Shown here: positions 8,330-17,363 of the stretch, one piece after another
Layout of the letters: the number at the start of each line of letters is the position of its first letter
Position numbering within the stretch: position 1 is the stretch's first letter
DNA from: Paulinella micropora
Taxonomy: Eukaryota > Cercozoa > Imbricatea > Euglyphida
DNA: 42,924 nt
Assembly (NCBI GenBank): GCA_009731375.1
Contig: BJOX01000115.1
Span: 258,153 to 301,076, forward strand
Direction of reading: 5' to 3'
The notes under the pieces: generated by a model
Databases searched by the model: none
Told to the model about the DNA's origin: nothing
The model's input: the letters and a program-made list of their open reading frames with translations, nothing else
Made by a program: the position numbers and the translations under genes

Positions 8330-9142
8330 ATGGAGTATAGAGGCGGGCGAAGTAGCAATATTTACTATGTCAACAGCAAAAATAGAATAAACGGCACGGA
8401 CAGTGATTTCACTCACTCCGTTGATATGAAAGGGCTAGACAACCCAACACATTGTAAAATTTTACATATCTATGTTCCAAAATCATATTACTCTGTGGCA
8501 AGTCCTTACAACACTTTTATTCTAAGCGAAGACGGATATGAGGCGCTCATTACGATACCAGAGGGAAACTACACAATGAACAACTTAAAAAATCAGCTGG
8601 CCGAGGTGCTAACCGCAGACAGTCCCAACGACTACACATACACAATAACAAGCAACAACACAAACATCGACCCCGAAGACGGCAAGCTGTTATTTACAGT
8701 AGCGAACAACGGAGGCATTCAACCGCGGTTTATATTTGACACCGAAACTCGTATTCACGAAGTAATGGGTTTTGACCGCGACTCCACATATTTCTTCGCT
8801 AATAATACCATTAGGTCTCCAAACGTCATAATCTTGACGGGTGAAAAAACATTGTATTTACAAAGCGACCTCGTCGGCGAAGGTGATAACCACGTGCTCC
8901 AAGAAATATACACGGCGAATGAAATCCCGTTTGGCTCTGTTATCTACGACGGCTCGGGTAGTGAATACGGCAAAAGATTGTCTACGAGTTCAAGCAATGT
9001 GTATCGGTTTTACTTGACTGACGAAAATGACCAAGCCATTAACCTCAACGGCCTCGGCATTGTAATGACATTGTTGATTTACAGAGAAACGAATTCTTCT
9101 AATTTATTTACATCATTTTTCAATTTGTTAAAAAACCGTTAA
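8330..9142 (+). CDS. Penton-like minor capsid protein, 270 aa
   Basis: ATG at 8330, immediately after the palindrome; an in-frame GTG upstream lies inside the palindrome and is not preferred. The frame is intact. The N-terminus reads SSNIYYVNSKNRINGTDSDF, followed by KILHIYVPKSYYSV, IPEGNYTMNNLKNQLAEVL and FDTETRIHEVMGFDR. This is the single-jelly-roll minor capsid (penton) pattern of polinton-like viruses and virophages, where an Asn-rich start precedes beta strands and a Y-T-x-x-x-L-x-x-x-L helix. It would form the five-fold vertices. Its place directly upstream of the major capsid gene matches that lineage. It is one of the few unbroken genes of the block. Confidence 0.75.
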   Translation: MEYRGGRSSNIYYVNSKNRINGTDSDFTHSVDMKGLDNPTHCKILHIYVPKSYYSVASPYNTFILSEDGYEALITIPEGNYTMNNLKNQLAEVLTADSPNDYTYTITSNNTNIDPEDGKLLFTVANNGGIQPRFIFDTETRIHEVMGFDRDSTYFFANNTIRSPNVIILTGEKTLYLQSDLVGEGDNHVLQEIYTANEIPFGSVIYDGSGSEYGKRLSTSSSNVYRFYLTDENDQAINLNGLGIVMTLLIYRETNSSNLFTSFFNLLKNR

Positions 9143-9145
9143 TTA

Positions 9146-9267
9146 GTAGGAAGTGGTTTTTGAAAAAAAGCACTTACAATTAATTTTAGAATTATTTATT
9201 TTTTTCTCATATTACAATATATAGCGACCTTTTAAAAATCGTTTTTGAGATCGTAAGTTTACACAAA
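9146..9267 (+). promoter_or_regulatory. Capsid-gene upstream module with A/T-loop hairpin
   Basis: AAGTGGTTTTTGAAAAAAAGCACTT is palindromic at its ends (stem AAGTG/CACTT, loop of T and A runs). AT-rich sequence with ATTACAATATATAG follows, then TTTTTGAGATCGTAAG and TTACACAAAA right before the ATG at 9268. The same three motifs recur in the same order at 10808-10975, which marks them as a shared viral control module (promoter, terminator or both). Confidence 0.6.
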
Positions 9268-10807
9268 ATGCCGACACAACACGGAGGCGAACTGGACTTT
9301 TCTAAAACTGACTACATCAGTGCTTCTTATCGTCTGAATAAGCTTAACCCGCGAGAAAGTAGTAATGGAAGTGTGACCATTACCTCTGCGGGAGGCCAAG
9401 AAAGCGCATTCGACCTTATTAGTCGCCCTTTTAACTTGGCTAGGTCAGTTCTGAGTTTTACTTACACTATCCCAGACACAGATACTAAATACAACAAGGC
9501 TTATATGGACTGCCTTGCTCCTATTAGACAAATTCAACTTCAGACCCGTAGCGGGTTGGAAATATTACAAAGATGATTTGGAAGCCTGAGACTTCGCTTA
9601 AAGACTTTCTCGCACTTGAAAACCACGATGTTGGCACTGGTGCTGGCTGTATGCTTCAAAAGTGTAATGCTGACAGTAGGGCGGAAACTGGTTTTGATAA
9701 TGTTGTTCTTGCCGGTCAGACTGCTAGTGCTGCGACTGTGCTTAGTAGCATTGATACTGATGCTCACCTTCGTGCGACATTGAATGTTTATGGTAATGCT
9801 ATCGCTAGTGCTATCGGTCCTCCTTCAACTAATGCCCGCCGTCATAATGATGCTCTCATCGCGGCTGGACCTGGAACTTCACTACCTGTTAATGTGCCTT
9901 ACAATGAGGCGAAGTATTTTACTGCTGGTGCTTTGGGTAATGGTGCTGGTGGTGGTGATATGGCTATTAAAATCAAACTTAATCTTGGTATGCTTTACAA
10001 CACTATTTTCGCCCTTGATAAAACTATTATGTTTCCTGAGATTTTGACGATGCAAATTGTCTGGAATGGTTCTGCGAAGATTTATTATTCTGGTGCCGTC
10101 CTGGTGGCGGTGCTAACATCGCACTCGGTGATGAGAATGTCGCTGTTAGCAATCTTAACTTATTTCTCGCTGTTGAGCAGAACCCTGGTGTCATTCAATA
10201 TATTCAAAGCCAGATTGCGGGCGGTGGTATGAGTTTTGATGTTGATTATCCTTATGTGTATAAGAATACTATTGGAACTGCTAGCGATGGTAAAGCGACT
10301 GAAAACCAAAACATTATTTTGCGATTTGACCGCGGACACGGGCAGAGGTTGAAGAAGATTTATCACAGCGTGTTTCATTCCGTCGAAAGTGTAAATACCG
10401 CTTATGACAATGATGTAAATGATGAGCGGTCTGCTACGGGTGCTGTTGTTGCTGATGCTAAGCGAAAGGTTGTATCGTTTTACACTACCCTTGATGGTGC
10501 AAGACAGGAAGAATTTGATGTATCTGTGGCTAACCTTGAAGACTATATGATTATGAAGCCGAGGTTGGAGGGTAGTGCCTTGATGAATTCTAATGTGTAT
10601 CAATACAACTGGGTTTATGCTAATTGCTGGGACAAAAACCGCCCTCTGTGGAGCAAGGACCAGAACGAGATTAGCGGGCTTGACTTATCTCAGGAACGGC
10701 GATGGGAGTTTATTGGAACCTGCCGAAACAAAGTCCATTCTCACTACACTCTGGCTATTACTCAGCGAACTGTGAGTGTGAAGGAAAATGTAATTACAAT
10801 CTCATAA
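9268..10807 (+). pseudogene. Major capsid protein (double-jelly-roll type), frameshifted
   Basis: ATG 9268. The gene spans about 513 codons, in the size range of polinton-like-virus major capsid proteins. It reads in three pieces: 9268-9576 (LDFSKTDYISASYRLNKLN, then SRPFNLARSVLSFTYTIPD), about 9600-10095 (NHDVGTGAGCMLQKCNADSR, NLGMLYNTIFALDKTIMFPE), and about 10095-10807 (GMSFDVDYPYVYKNTIGTA, VYQYNWVYANCWD, ending at TAA 10805). Frame breaks lie near 9555-9600 and 10090-10100. In this lineage two stacked jelly rolls form pseudo-hexameric trimers. The assignment rests on position (after penton, with protease and ATPase upstream), size and composition; no short catalytic motif exists for the family. 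Confidence 0.75.
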
Positions 10808-10975
10808 ACCCCCACCTTTGAGGTAAGAGGTTTTTGAGATCGTAAGTGGTTTTTGAAAAAAAGCACTTACAATTAATTTTGATAAATTATTTATTTTTTA
10901 TTACAATATACGAAGCTTACACAAAACATTTTTTGAGGTCGTAGGAGGTTTTTTGTAAAAAAAAAAGCTCCTACA
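10808..10975 (+). promoter_or_regulatory. Intergenic control module with two A/T-loop hairpins
   Basis: Hairpin 1 at 10842-10870 has a 7-bp stem GTAAGTG/CACTTAC around a T/A loop. Hairpin 2 at 10941-10974 has the stem GTAGGAG/CTCCTAC around a 20-base T/A loop and ends one base before the ATG at 10976. TTTTTGAGATCGTAAG and its variant TTTTTTGAGGTCGTAGG lead into each hairpin, and ATTACAATATACG with TTACACAAAA lies between them. The hairpins could end the capsid mRNA and shape the leader of the next one. Confidence 0.6.
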
Positions 10976-12229
10976 ATGAGTCACCAAAGAAATTTGATCG
11001 CACAAAATCCTGTCGGAGACTTCGTAAATGTCAAAGTCGGGTATGACGGCCGCATTGAAACCAATAATATGAAAACCGCCTTTGGTGAAGCATTAACCAG
11101 TTCATTAACTCCAGTCTTACAGGAAATCTTTCCATACACCATCAATACTCGGATATGGACGAAAACAGAAGCGAAGGCGACCGTTTCATTTAGCAGTAAT
11201 ATGGTTGAATTAAAAACAACAGCAGATACTAGTGCTAATGCGGTATTGACGAGTAAAAAAACAATAAAATACAGAACAGGTATGGGTGTCTTAGCCCGCT
11301 TCACTGCCTTATGGACTACTGATGAAACTAAGAATTATAGTTCATTTATTGGTATTGGTGATAATGATTTACAAAATGGTTTCTATTTCTACAAAAACAG
11401 AGATGCTGGTATGAATATTCTACATTGTAAGGGAGGAGTGCCTACCTTGGTTCAACAAGCTGGATGGAATGACCCCTGTGATGGAACAGGCGATATGCCC
11501 TTACTGGATTGGACGAAGGGAAATGTATTTCAAATTCAATTTCAGTATTTGGGCTTTGGTGCTATTAAGTTTTCAATTGAGAATCCAACAACGGGCGAAT
11601 TCCAGCTTGTCCATATGATTAAGTATGCGAATGCCAATACTGGTGTCAGTCTGCGAAATACAACTCTCCCATTTGTAGCACGTATCTACAATGTCAATCC
11701 AGGAAATGGAGTACAAAGTTTGAAAACGGCTAGTTGTAGTATGTTTATTGAGGGAACTAACACTATTAATACAAGTATATCAAACGAAGCGGAAGGAGAT
11801 GAAAAGGCGAACACTACTGAAAGTCCAATTCTCAGCATAAAAAATAAAACACTTTTTAATGGTGGTGCGACCAATTATTCAATTGTTTACCCAACTCTCG
11901 TAAGCATATCAAACGAGGATGCCAAAGTTAATATAGTGCGAATTGTGAAAACGACTGGAGCACTTACGGCGGAGAACTTTGCTGATATTGATGCCACAAC
12001 TTCAATCGTATCAAAGGACACCGCTGCGACTGCTCTCGGTGGTGCCACTATAACGGACGTCATTCTTAAACTTTATGTTAATGCTACTTCTAGCCAACTT
12101 ATTGACCTGCGAACTTACGATGTTCAACTATCTCCCGGCGAAAATCTAACATTTTTACAAAAGTCTGTATCAACTGTTGCTAATGGAGGAAATGTGAGTT
12201 TTATAGTCAATTTCTTAGAAGATCACTAG
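10976..12229 (+). CDS. Putative virion surface/fibre protein, 417 aa
   Basis: ATG 10976, intact to TAG 12227-12229. The N-terminal 40 residues (NPVGDFVNVKVGYDGRIETN) look like a virion-attachment segment. The middle (about residues 95-240) is a beta-rich, Gly/Phe-rich domain (GVLARFTALW, FIGIGDNDLQNGFYFYKNRD, LDWTKGNVFQIQFQYLGFG) that resembles concanavalin-like or lectin folds by eye. The C-terminal 120 residues are a Thr/Asn/Ser-rich beta domain. No membrane segment. Its place after the capsid gene and the shared upstream hairpin suggest a late structural protein, perhaps for host attachment. The function is inferred. Confidence 0.6.
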   Translation: MSHQRNLIAQNPVGDFVNVKVGYDGRIETNNMKTAFGEALTSSLTPVLQEIFPYTINTRIWTKTEAKATVSFSSNMVELKTTADTSANAVLTSKKTIKYRTGMGVLARFTALWTTDETKNYSSFIGIGDNDLQNGFYFYKNRDAGMNILHCKGGVPTLVQQAGWNDPCDGTGDMPLLDWTKGNVFQIQFQYLGFGAIKFSIENPTTGEFQLVHMIKYANANTGVSLRNTTLPFVARIYNVNPGNGVQSLKTASCSMFIEGTNTINTSISNEAEGDEKANTTESPILSIKNKTLFNGGATNYSIVYPTLVSISNEDAKVNIVRIVKTTGALTAENFADIDATTSIVSKDTAATALGGATITDVILKLYVNATSSQLIDLRTYDVQLSPGENLTFLQKSVSTVANGGNVSFIVNFLEDH

Positions 12230-12253
12230 TAGGGGCAAGCCCCTACAACCCCC
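12229..12253 (+). repeat. Palindrome at the 3' end of the surface-protein gene
   Basis: GTAGGGGCAAGCCCCTAC, a stem of 8 bp with an AA loop, starting within the stop codon and followed by AACCCCC. Same family as at 6523 and 8226. The consistent place at gene ends suggests a termination or mRNA-end role. Confidence 0.75.
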
Positions 12254-12283
12254 TTTGCGGAAGCCAAAAAAAATACAAAGACT

Positions 12284-12559
12284 TTACAAATACTTCTTCA
12301 ATTCATCCTTATTCTGGACCCACGGCTGACGGACTAACCATTCAATATATGGCTTATCAATCTTTGCGATGTCTTCTATTTCTTTGCCTTTGTATTTGCC
12401 GAAATGAAACACGTCTTTCGGTTGAGATGCTTTTCTTTCTTCAATAGCTTGAATTTCTTCGTGGATTACCTTTTGAACATCGGCGAGAGAAAATGATTTC
12501 TTTTTGTTTTCGATTGAGAGTTGTTCAAACTTCTCGCACAGTTTCGTGAGGGTAGACAT
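12284..12559 (-). CDS. Small protein with ExoX-tail-like FGKYKGK motif, 91 aa
   Basis: ATG 12559, stop at 12284, intact. The N-terminal half is a charged helix (KLCEKFEQLSIENKKKSF, VQKVIHEEIQAIEERK). The C-terminal half has FHFGKYKGKEIEDIAKIDKP followed by YIEWLVRQPW. This F-G-K-Y-K-G-x-x-(hydrophobic)-x-(D/E)-(I/V) ... Y-(I/L)-x-W-L pattern is shared with small domains attached to exonuclease X-type proteins and found alone in phages and viruses. A nucleic-acid-related role is likely but not shown. It is the only minus-strand gene between the surface protein and the lipase. Confidence 0.6.
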   Translation of the reverse strand: MSTLTKLCEKFEQLSIENKKKSFSLADVQKVIHEEIQAIEERKASQPKDVFHFGKYKGKEIEDIAKIDKPYIEWLVRQPWVQNKDELKKYL

Positions 12560-12617
12560 AGTAGGGGGTATATAGTAGGCAGTATTAAAAAATAAAAAAT
12601 TAAATAATTAATATAGG

Positions 12618-13354
12618 ATGAGTGAGTGGATAAAGTTCGTTAAGGCTTACTCTGCTAAGCATAATATAAGCTATGGGGAGGCATTGAAAAAAGCTGGTAA
12701 GGAATGGAAAGGACAAGCCCTTTCAAACCCCCGGCGGGGTCGTAGGGGGAGCAGGCCCCTACAGGGCGGCAGTGCGGAGTTGTCAGAGGATGTCTATTTG
12801 TCGCGGGCGGATAGAAAAGGGGCTGACGGATGGAAACCAGTCGCTAGCAAAGAAAAATCAACGGTGTATGAAAAAGATGGCAAAACTATTGTCGCATTCA
12901 GAGGAAGTGCGGATAAGAGGGACCTGCTAACTGATGTCGCATTGGTGAAGGGAGTATTAAAAATGACTCCGAGATATAAAGAAGAGCAGAAGCTGGTTAA
13001 TGAAGTCATAAAGAAATATGGTAAGGATAATGTAGAGCTGACGGGCCATAGCCTTGGAGGAACGATTGCGAAAGACTTAAGCCGACAGACGGGTGTGAAG
13101 GCGACGACATACAACAAAGGTAGTAGCACGAAGGACCTCATTGAAGGAGTGATTGACCGAGTAGCCACGAGGGTAAACCCGAAAGGGAAGAGGGCGAAGA
13201 CCGCGAAGCCAACCACGAACTACCGAACCGCGTTTCATTGTTAGGGGCGACGGCGGTAAATACTAAGTTAGTGAAGCCGACGAGGGGCGTTCATACGATT
13301 AGAAGCTTCAAAGGTAAAGGAGCTAAAAAAAATATATCTATAATTGAGCTTTAA
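12618..13354 (+). pseudogene. Class-3-type lipase, frameshifted near its 3' end
   Basis: ATG 12618. The N-terminus WIKFVKAYSAKHNISYGEAL is a short helical motif that recurs at protein ends in large DNA viruses and polinton-like viruses. An in-frame palindrome insert encodes KGQALSNPRRGRRGSRPLQG (about residues 32-50). The alpha/beta-hydrolase core follows: TIVAFRGSADKRDLLTD, then the nucleophile elbow TGHSLGGTIAKDL with Ser near residue 144. The first frame ends at 13244, but another frame continues from about 13225 with a GVHTIRSFKG segment holding a plausible catalytic His, to TAA at 13352. Such lipases in viruses are thought to act on host membranes during entry or release. The last bases overlap the polymerase stop on the other strand. 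Confidence 0.75.
12707..12763 (+). repeat. In-frame triple palindrome in the lipase gene
   Basis: GAAAGGACAAGCCCTTTC, then CCCCCGGCGGGG, then GTAGGGG-GAGCAGG-CCCCTAC. Nearly the same composite as at 6762-6818 in the protease gene, again with the reading frame kept open. Confidence 0.8.
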
Positions 13355-16300
13355 CTTCTGATGTTGAAACCGAGCGGGATGCTGTCGTTATCGTTGATAA
13401 ACTCGCGGCCCGCCCATTTATTCTCATTAACTTGTTTTTTAATGTTTTGGTTGTGTATTATACCAAAATGCGGGACTTGTTGCTGTTTGCTGTTTCTGTT
13501 CATATGTATTTTTTTCATTTGGAAGTCCTTAACATTTTCAACCGACCCGCCTTTATCCATCTTGTCAAATATAGCGTTGAGTTGCTTAGCCTCCAAGCCT
13601 TTACCGCGAAAGTGAAAATATTTTTTAACACCGCTTACCACTTCAATATGAACTCCTTTCGCTATATGCTTTAAGTCGTTCTCGGTCATTCCTTCCGTAA
13701 AGGCATCCTTCGTTGTAAATTCTAACATATACAATTTCGGAGCTATCCACGAGGCTCTTATAATTTTACATCCATTGCCTAAATCGTCTCCAATACCTCC
13801 TAATTTTTTATTACCCATATTCTTTACATACTTGGCACATCTCGCGTGGATTTGTAAGCTGTCAGTATCGGTGTAATAAAAGTCGTCGGTAATGCTTCCA
13901 TTCGGGTTAGCCTCCTTCATATAGTTGTACGTATTACGACGGCTGTATGCTAGTATGAATGCCCCGTAGTGTGTCGGCTTTGTTATGCTATCTTCTAATA
14001 TCACTGGATTGCGAGGGAGGCCTGTTAAATACCATAAGTCCTTTCCATCCTTATCGACGAATTTTACTATGTCGGTTATTTGGTTGCGGTTCCAAAATTT
14101 CCAGTATTCGTCATTGGTGGTTATATATGCCGTTTTTGAAGGTATGGGTTTTTGTATCATCTTGCCGTATAGACTATTCATAAACAACTTGGCGAGCAAA
14201 TATTGCGGGCTACCTTTCTCCGCATCTTCCTTCGCCTTGAACATATCGTCTATGTATTTGGCGAAGACTTGCTCTCCGCGGACAGAGTAGTATCCTTTAT
14301 GAATGCTGACCATATAACCCTCGGCTACCATATCGGTGATATCTACACTCGTAAGCCATTGGTCCTTCATATCTTCTAGCCGCCATTTAAGAGAACCTAT
14401 GCGGTCTCGCTGTCCGATTCTGGAGTGTAGTATATTTTTCGGAGAAATGTAGTCGAGGTTATAGATACCGAGTGGAAGGTTTCGCGGGTCGAACGGTCCA
14501 ATCGTTTCTATTATGTCGCCGACCATAAAGTCGTTTAACATCGCGGTTGGATATAGAGAGACTACTCGGCATCCACGAGATAATCGTCTAAGTCGTCAAA
14601 GGTTATCTGCTTTTGTAGGTATTGTTCATACTGCTTAGAAATAAACCGCCTCTTAGATGGATAAGTCTTTCCGCCGATAATCGCTTTTCTAAATGCTAAC
14701 TCTTCCTTTATCTTTGGAAGTCTTACCTCATATTTTTTGTGTATGTATTTTTTCCATATATTGAAAGCCAGGCTGGAAGTTGAGATATATGATGAAATAT
14801 TGAATTTATGAGTAGAGTATATGGCGGTGTTTATTTTGTCGGATAACTCCTTCAAACCCATAACATCGTTTTTCAAATAGTCTAAGCACTCTTGCCTCGT
14901 CTTGTTGTCCATATCCTCCCATCTGCTGGCTTTCGTGTCGTGGTCAAAGTCTCCCTTCATAACGACGCAACCCATACTTTCAAGATTGGCTTTTAGACTT
15001 CCTTGAGTATGCTTACACATATCCCACATCTTAATATTTTCAAACTCTAAACAGATGATAGAGCCGTTATTAATTTTTGATTCCTTAATCTTAATACCTC
15101 TTCTTATTAATTCTTGGTGTATGAAGTAGTGGTCAAAGTTCGCCCCGTTAAAAGCATTAACATAGAGTATCGGCGGATGGTCATTTTTCTCATTTCTTCT
15201 TCTACCTCGTTTGAGTGGTTTTACCCATCCCTCCTTTATCTTCTTGCCTCGTTCGATTAATAAGTCGACGAATTTACTTATACAATCTTTGCCGGCTATG
15301 TATTGAAAGCCTTCACTGCCTTGTGTGTATCCGACTATGTAGCAGTCGTGGATATCGTAGCCGTCTGCTATTTCTTTATTCCTCCATGTTTCTAAGTCGT
15401 AATGAATTATGCTGTCGTTGTTGATGCAGTCTTCTGGGTAGAAGTCAGTCAGTAAGCATCTTTTATCATTCTTTTTTAACCGTCTATCTACGAAGTGCTT
15501 TCTGTTAAGGTCGCAGGTATGCTTATTAATATAAACTCGTAGACAGTCCTCGCATTTCTTTTTTAACTGTTTTTCTAGTCCATAATAGTGGTTATTTTCT
15601 AGAAATATTAGTTTGTCCGCCTCTTCGCAATCATTACTAGTTCGTATGACGTCCTTTGTTATCGCATTTGTTAATTCGTATGTTTTACATTCTTTTATGT
15701 ATTTGTTCAAGATTTCGACTGCGATGGAAAACGGTATAGGCGAATTAGGTTCAAGTTTAAACTCGCTTCTAATATCATTACATCTCTTCTTATTTAGCGG
15801 GTCTGTCGAGTATATCCTTACATAGGAAGAATAAGCAGTTATTATTTTTACTCGGTGGTGATATCTTTCTACCCTCTTCAACTTTTTCCCGCTTCTCCTT
15901 TTTTCCCTCATAGCATCCTCCGCCGTTCTCTTGAACAAATATTATTTTAACATATTTGATATCTCTTTCGTATCCATTCTCGCCCGCTTCTATGTTGCTT
16001 ATGTTGAACTCGTTAAGAGCATCCATAAACTTGGTGTCATATTCGCGGAGTAAGAAAGAGTTAAATGTTTGCTTTTTTAAATAGTGGTCGTATCTTTCCC
16101 CAGGTATGGTGCTGTATGTTATAGATACGTGAACATCGGCATTATTCGTCATACCTTGACTCCTCGCATTTCTGATGGCTGGTATCAATACTTTCTCTTC
16201 CAGTCTGTCAGCATCGTAGAAACTAATATTTAGGTCCTTAAATTTGTAGGTTAGAGAGTTCAGACGATTGTTTCTTATGACCTTATAATCGTATGCTCTA

Positions 16301-16487
16301 AATTCTCGCCTCTTCGCTTCCCGCGTCTTAGCCTCGCGGAGATTTGCTCTCGTATTGCTACGGATGTTTGATAAAGTTCCCGGCGGTTTCTTCTATCTTT
16401 CGTTTCAACCTTTCTAAGCTTAGCCTTAGCTTGAAGTAGCTCCACGTGTCTTTTGTTTGGTCTTGGTGGTAGTTATGGTTTGGACAT
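13351..16487 (-). pseudogene. Protein-primed family-B DNA polymerase, broken
   Basis: The gene spans about 1,040 codons on the minus strand, in pieces 16487-16190, 16188-15940, 15938-14562 and 14541-13351. Proofreading motifs are visible: Exo I IHYDLETWRN (about 15390), Exo II NAFNGANFDHY (about 15140) and Exo III YLKNDVMGLK (about 14865). Polymerase motifs are SLYPTAMLND (motif A, about 14555), KLFMNSLYGKM (B, about 14175) and YTDTDSLQ (C, about 13868). The large N-terminal part and the overall length fit polinton/virophage-type protein-primed enzymes. An early stop and frame changes lie in the first 60 codons, another near 15930, and about five extra bases separate the motif-A Asp codon from its VVSLYP continuation. 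Not functional as it stands. It would have copied the viral genome. Confidence 0.9.
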
Positions 16488-16621
16488 TTTACAGTTATGT
16501 ATATCTTAGGTAAGATACTTTTTCTAAAAATAATTAATTAATGTTTTTACCGTTATTATATGGCGCGTATGTCTTTAGATGAAAAATATTTTTACCTGGA
16601 CCGAAAAAAAATTATATGGGC

Positions 16622-16819
16622 TTAAACCTGTATTTTACTCAGTCTATCTTCCAGCTCTTGTATCTTCCTTTTATATTCCTCTAGTTCTCGCTTTTGCTTT
16701 AATGCTTTTGCTTTTCTTTCCTCCTTCAGCCGTTCTTGGTGGCGGTAGTAGTATGCGAGAGCCTTCTCGTTATTTCTCTTTCGTCTTGCTTCTCCTTCGT
16801 AAATTTTTGGTCTTGGCAT
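16622..16819 (-). CDS. Small basic coiled-coil protein, 65 aa
   Basis: ATG 16819, TAA at 16622, preceded by a very AT-rich stretch. The start is MPRPKIYEGEARRKRNNEKA and the rest is a Lys/Arg/Glu helix with heptad Leu spacing toward the end (LEEYKRKIQELEDRLSKIQ). It is probably a DNA- or RNA-binding helical protein, possibly bZIP-like in outline (basic part followed by a short coil), though too short to be sure. It is upstream of and co-oriented with the polymerase gene. Confidence 0.55.
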   Translation of the reverse strand: MPRPKIYEGEARRKRNNEKALAYYYRHQERLKEERKAKALKQKRELEEYKRKIQELEDRLSKIQV

Positions 16820-16830
16820 CTTCTATTATA

Positions 16831-16983
16831 TTATAGTTTATATATTTTTATAAATGTAAAATAATTAATTAAATTATTCCTTTTCGATTTATCTCCTTCG
16901 TCGATAGCTGTCTCCGAGGCTTTGATTTCTGATGATGTTGAATTTGATGATTTGGGCTGAATAACCTTTTTTAGGCGGGGCAT
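16831..16983 (-). CDS. Small Ser/Lys-rich protein, 50 aa
   Basis: ATG 16983, TAA at 16831. Begins MPRLKKVIQPKSSNSTSSE and ends in an Asn/Ile/Tyr-rich segment. It sits just upstream of the 65-aa gene, on the same strand, and shares the MPR start. No family recognised. The lower complexity and AT-rich end make it less certain. Confidence 0.35.
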   Translation of the reverse strand: MPRLKKVIQPKSSNSTSSEIKASETAIDEGDKSKRNNLINYFTFIKIYKL

Positions 16984-16988
16984 TTTTC

Positions 16989-17165
16989 TTAAAAAATGAC
17001 CCCCTTAAAAAGGTACTTATTTATTTCGGTAAAGTAAAAAATGTATTATAACTGTAAGGATGTTAAAAAACGGGGGGTTAAATCAATAGATAGGATGAAA
17101 AGGGATGGAGTGGAGATAGTTTCGGTAAAAAACTTGATGACCCCCTCTGAAAAAAGGTACTTACC
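16989..17165 (+). repeat. Imperfect direct repeat next to the virus right edge
   Basis: ATGACCCCCTTAAAAAGGTACTTA at about 16997 and GATGACCCCCTCTGAAAAAAGGTACTTAC at about 17137 are two diverged copies of one block of about 25 bp, separated by about 110 bp. No gene is seen between them. They could be remnants of a viral terminal repeat. The piggyBac insertion point is 7 bp beyond the second copy. Confidence 0.45.
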
Positions 17166-17174
17166 TTCTATTAA

Positions 17175-17188
17175 CCCTTAACCGGTTT
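17175..17188 (+). repeat. piggyBac left terminal inverted repeat
   Basis: CCCTTAACCGGTTT, exact reverse complement of 20010-20023, directly inside the TTAA target site. Confidence 0.95.
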
Positions 17189-17363
17189 GCCACTTTTGGG
17201 GATCTAAAGCCACGTTTGGGGATCCGACCCAATTTCAAGTTTTTAATCCCTATTTGTGGTTTTTGACAGTTATATTATTAAATTCAATTGAATTAAACCC
17301 GGTGGAAGCTAATTGTGTGAAAAAACCGTTCTTTAATAACTAATAAAACCTTGACAATCACTG

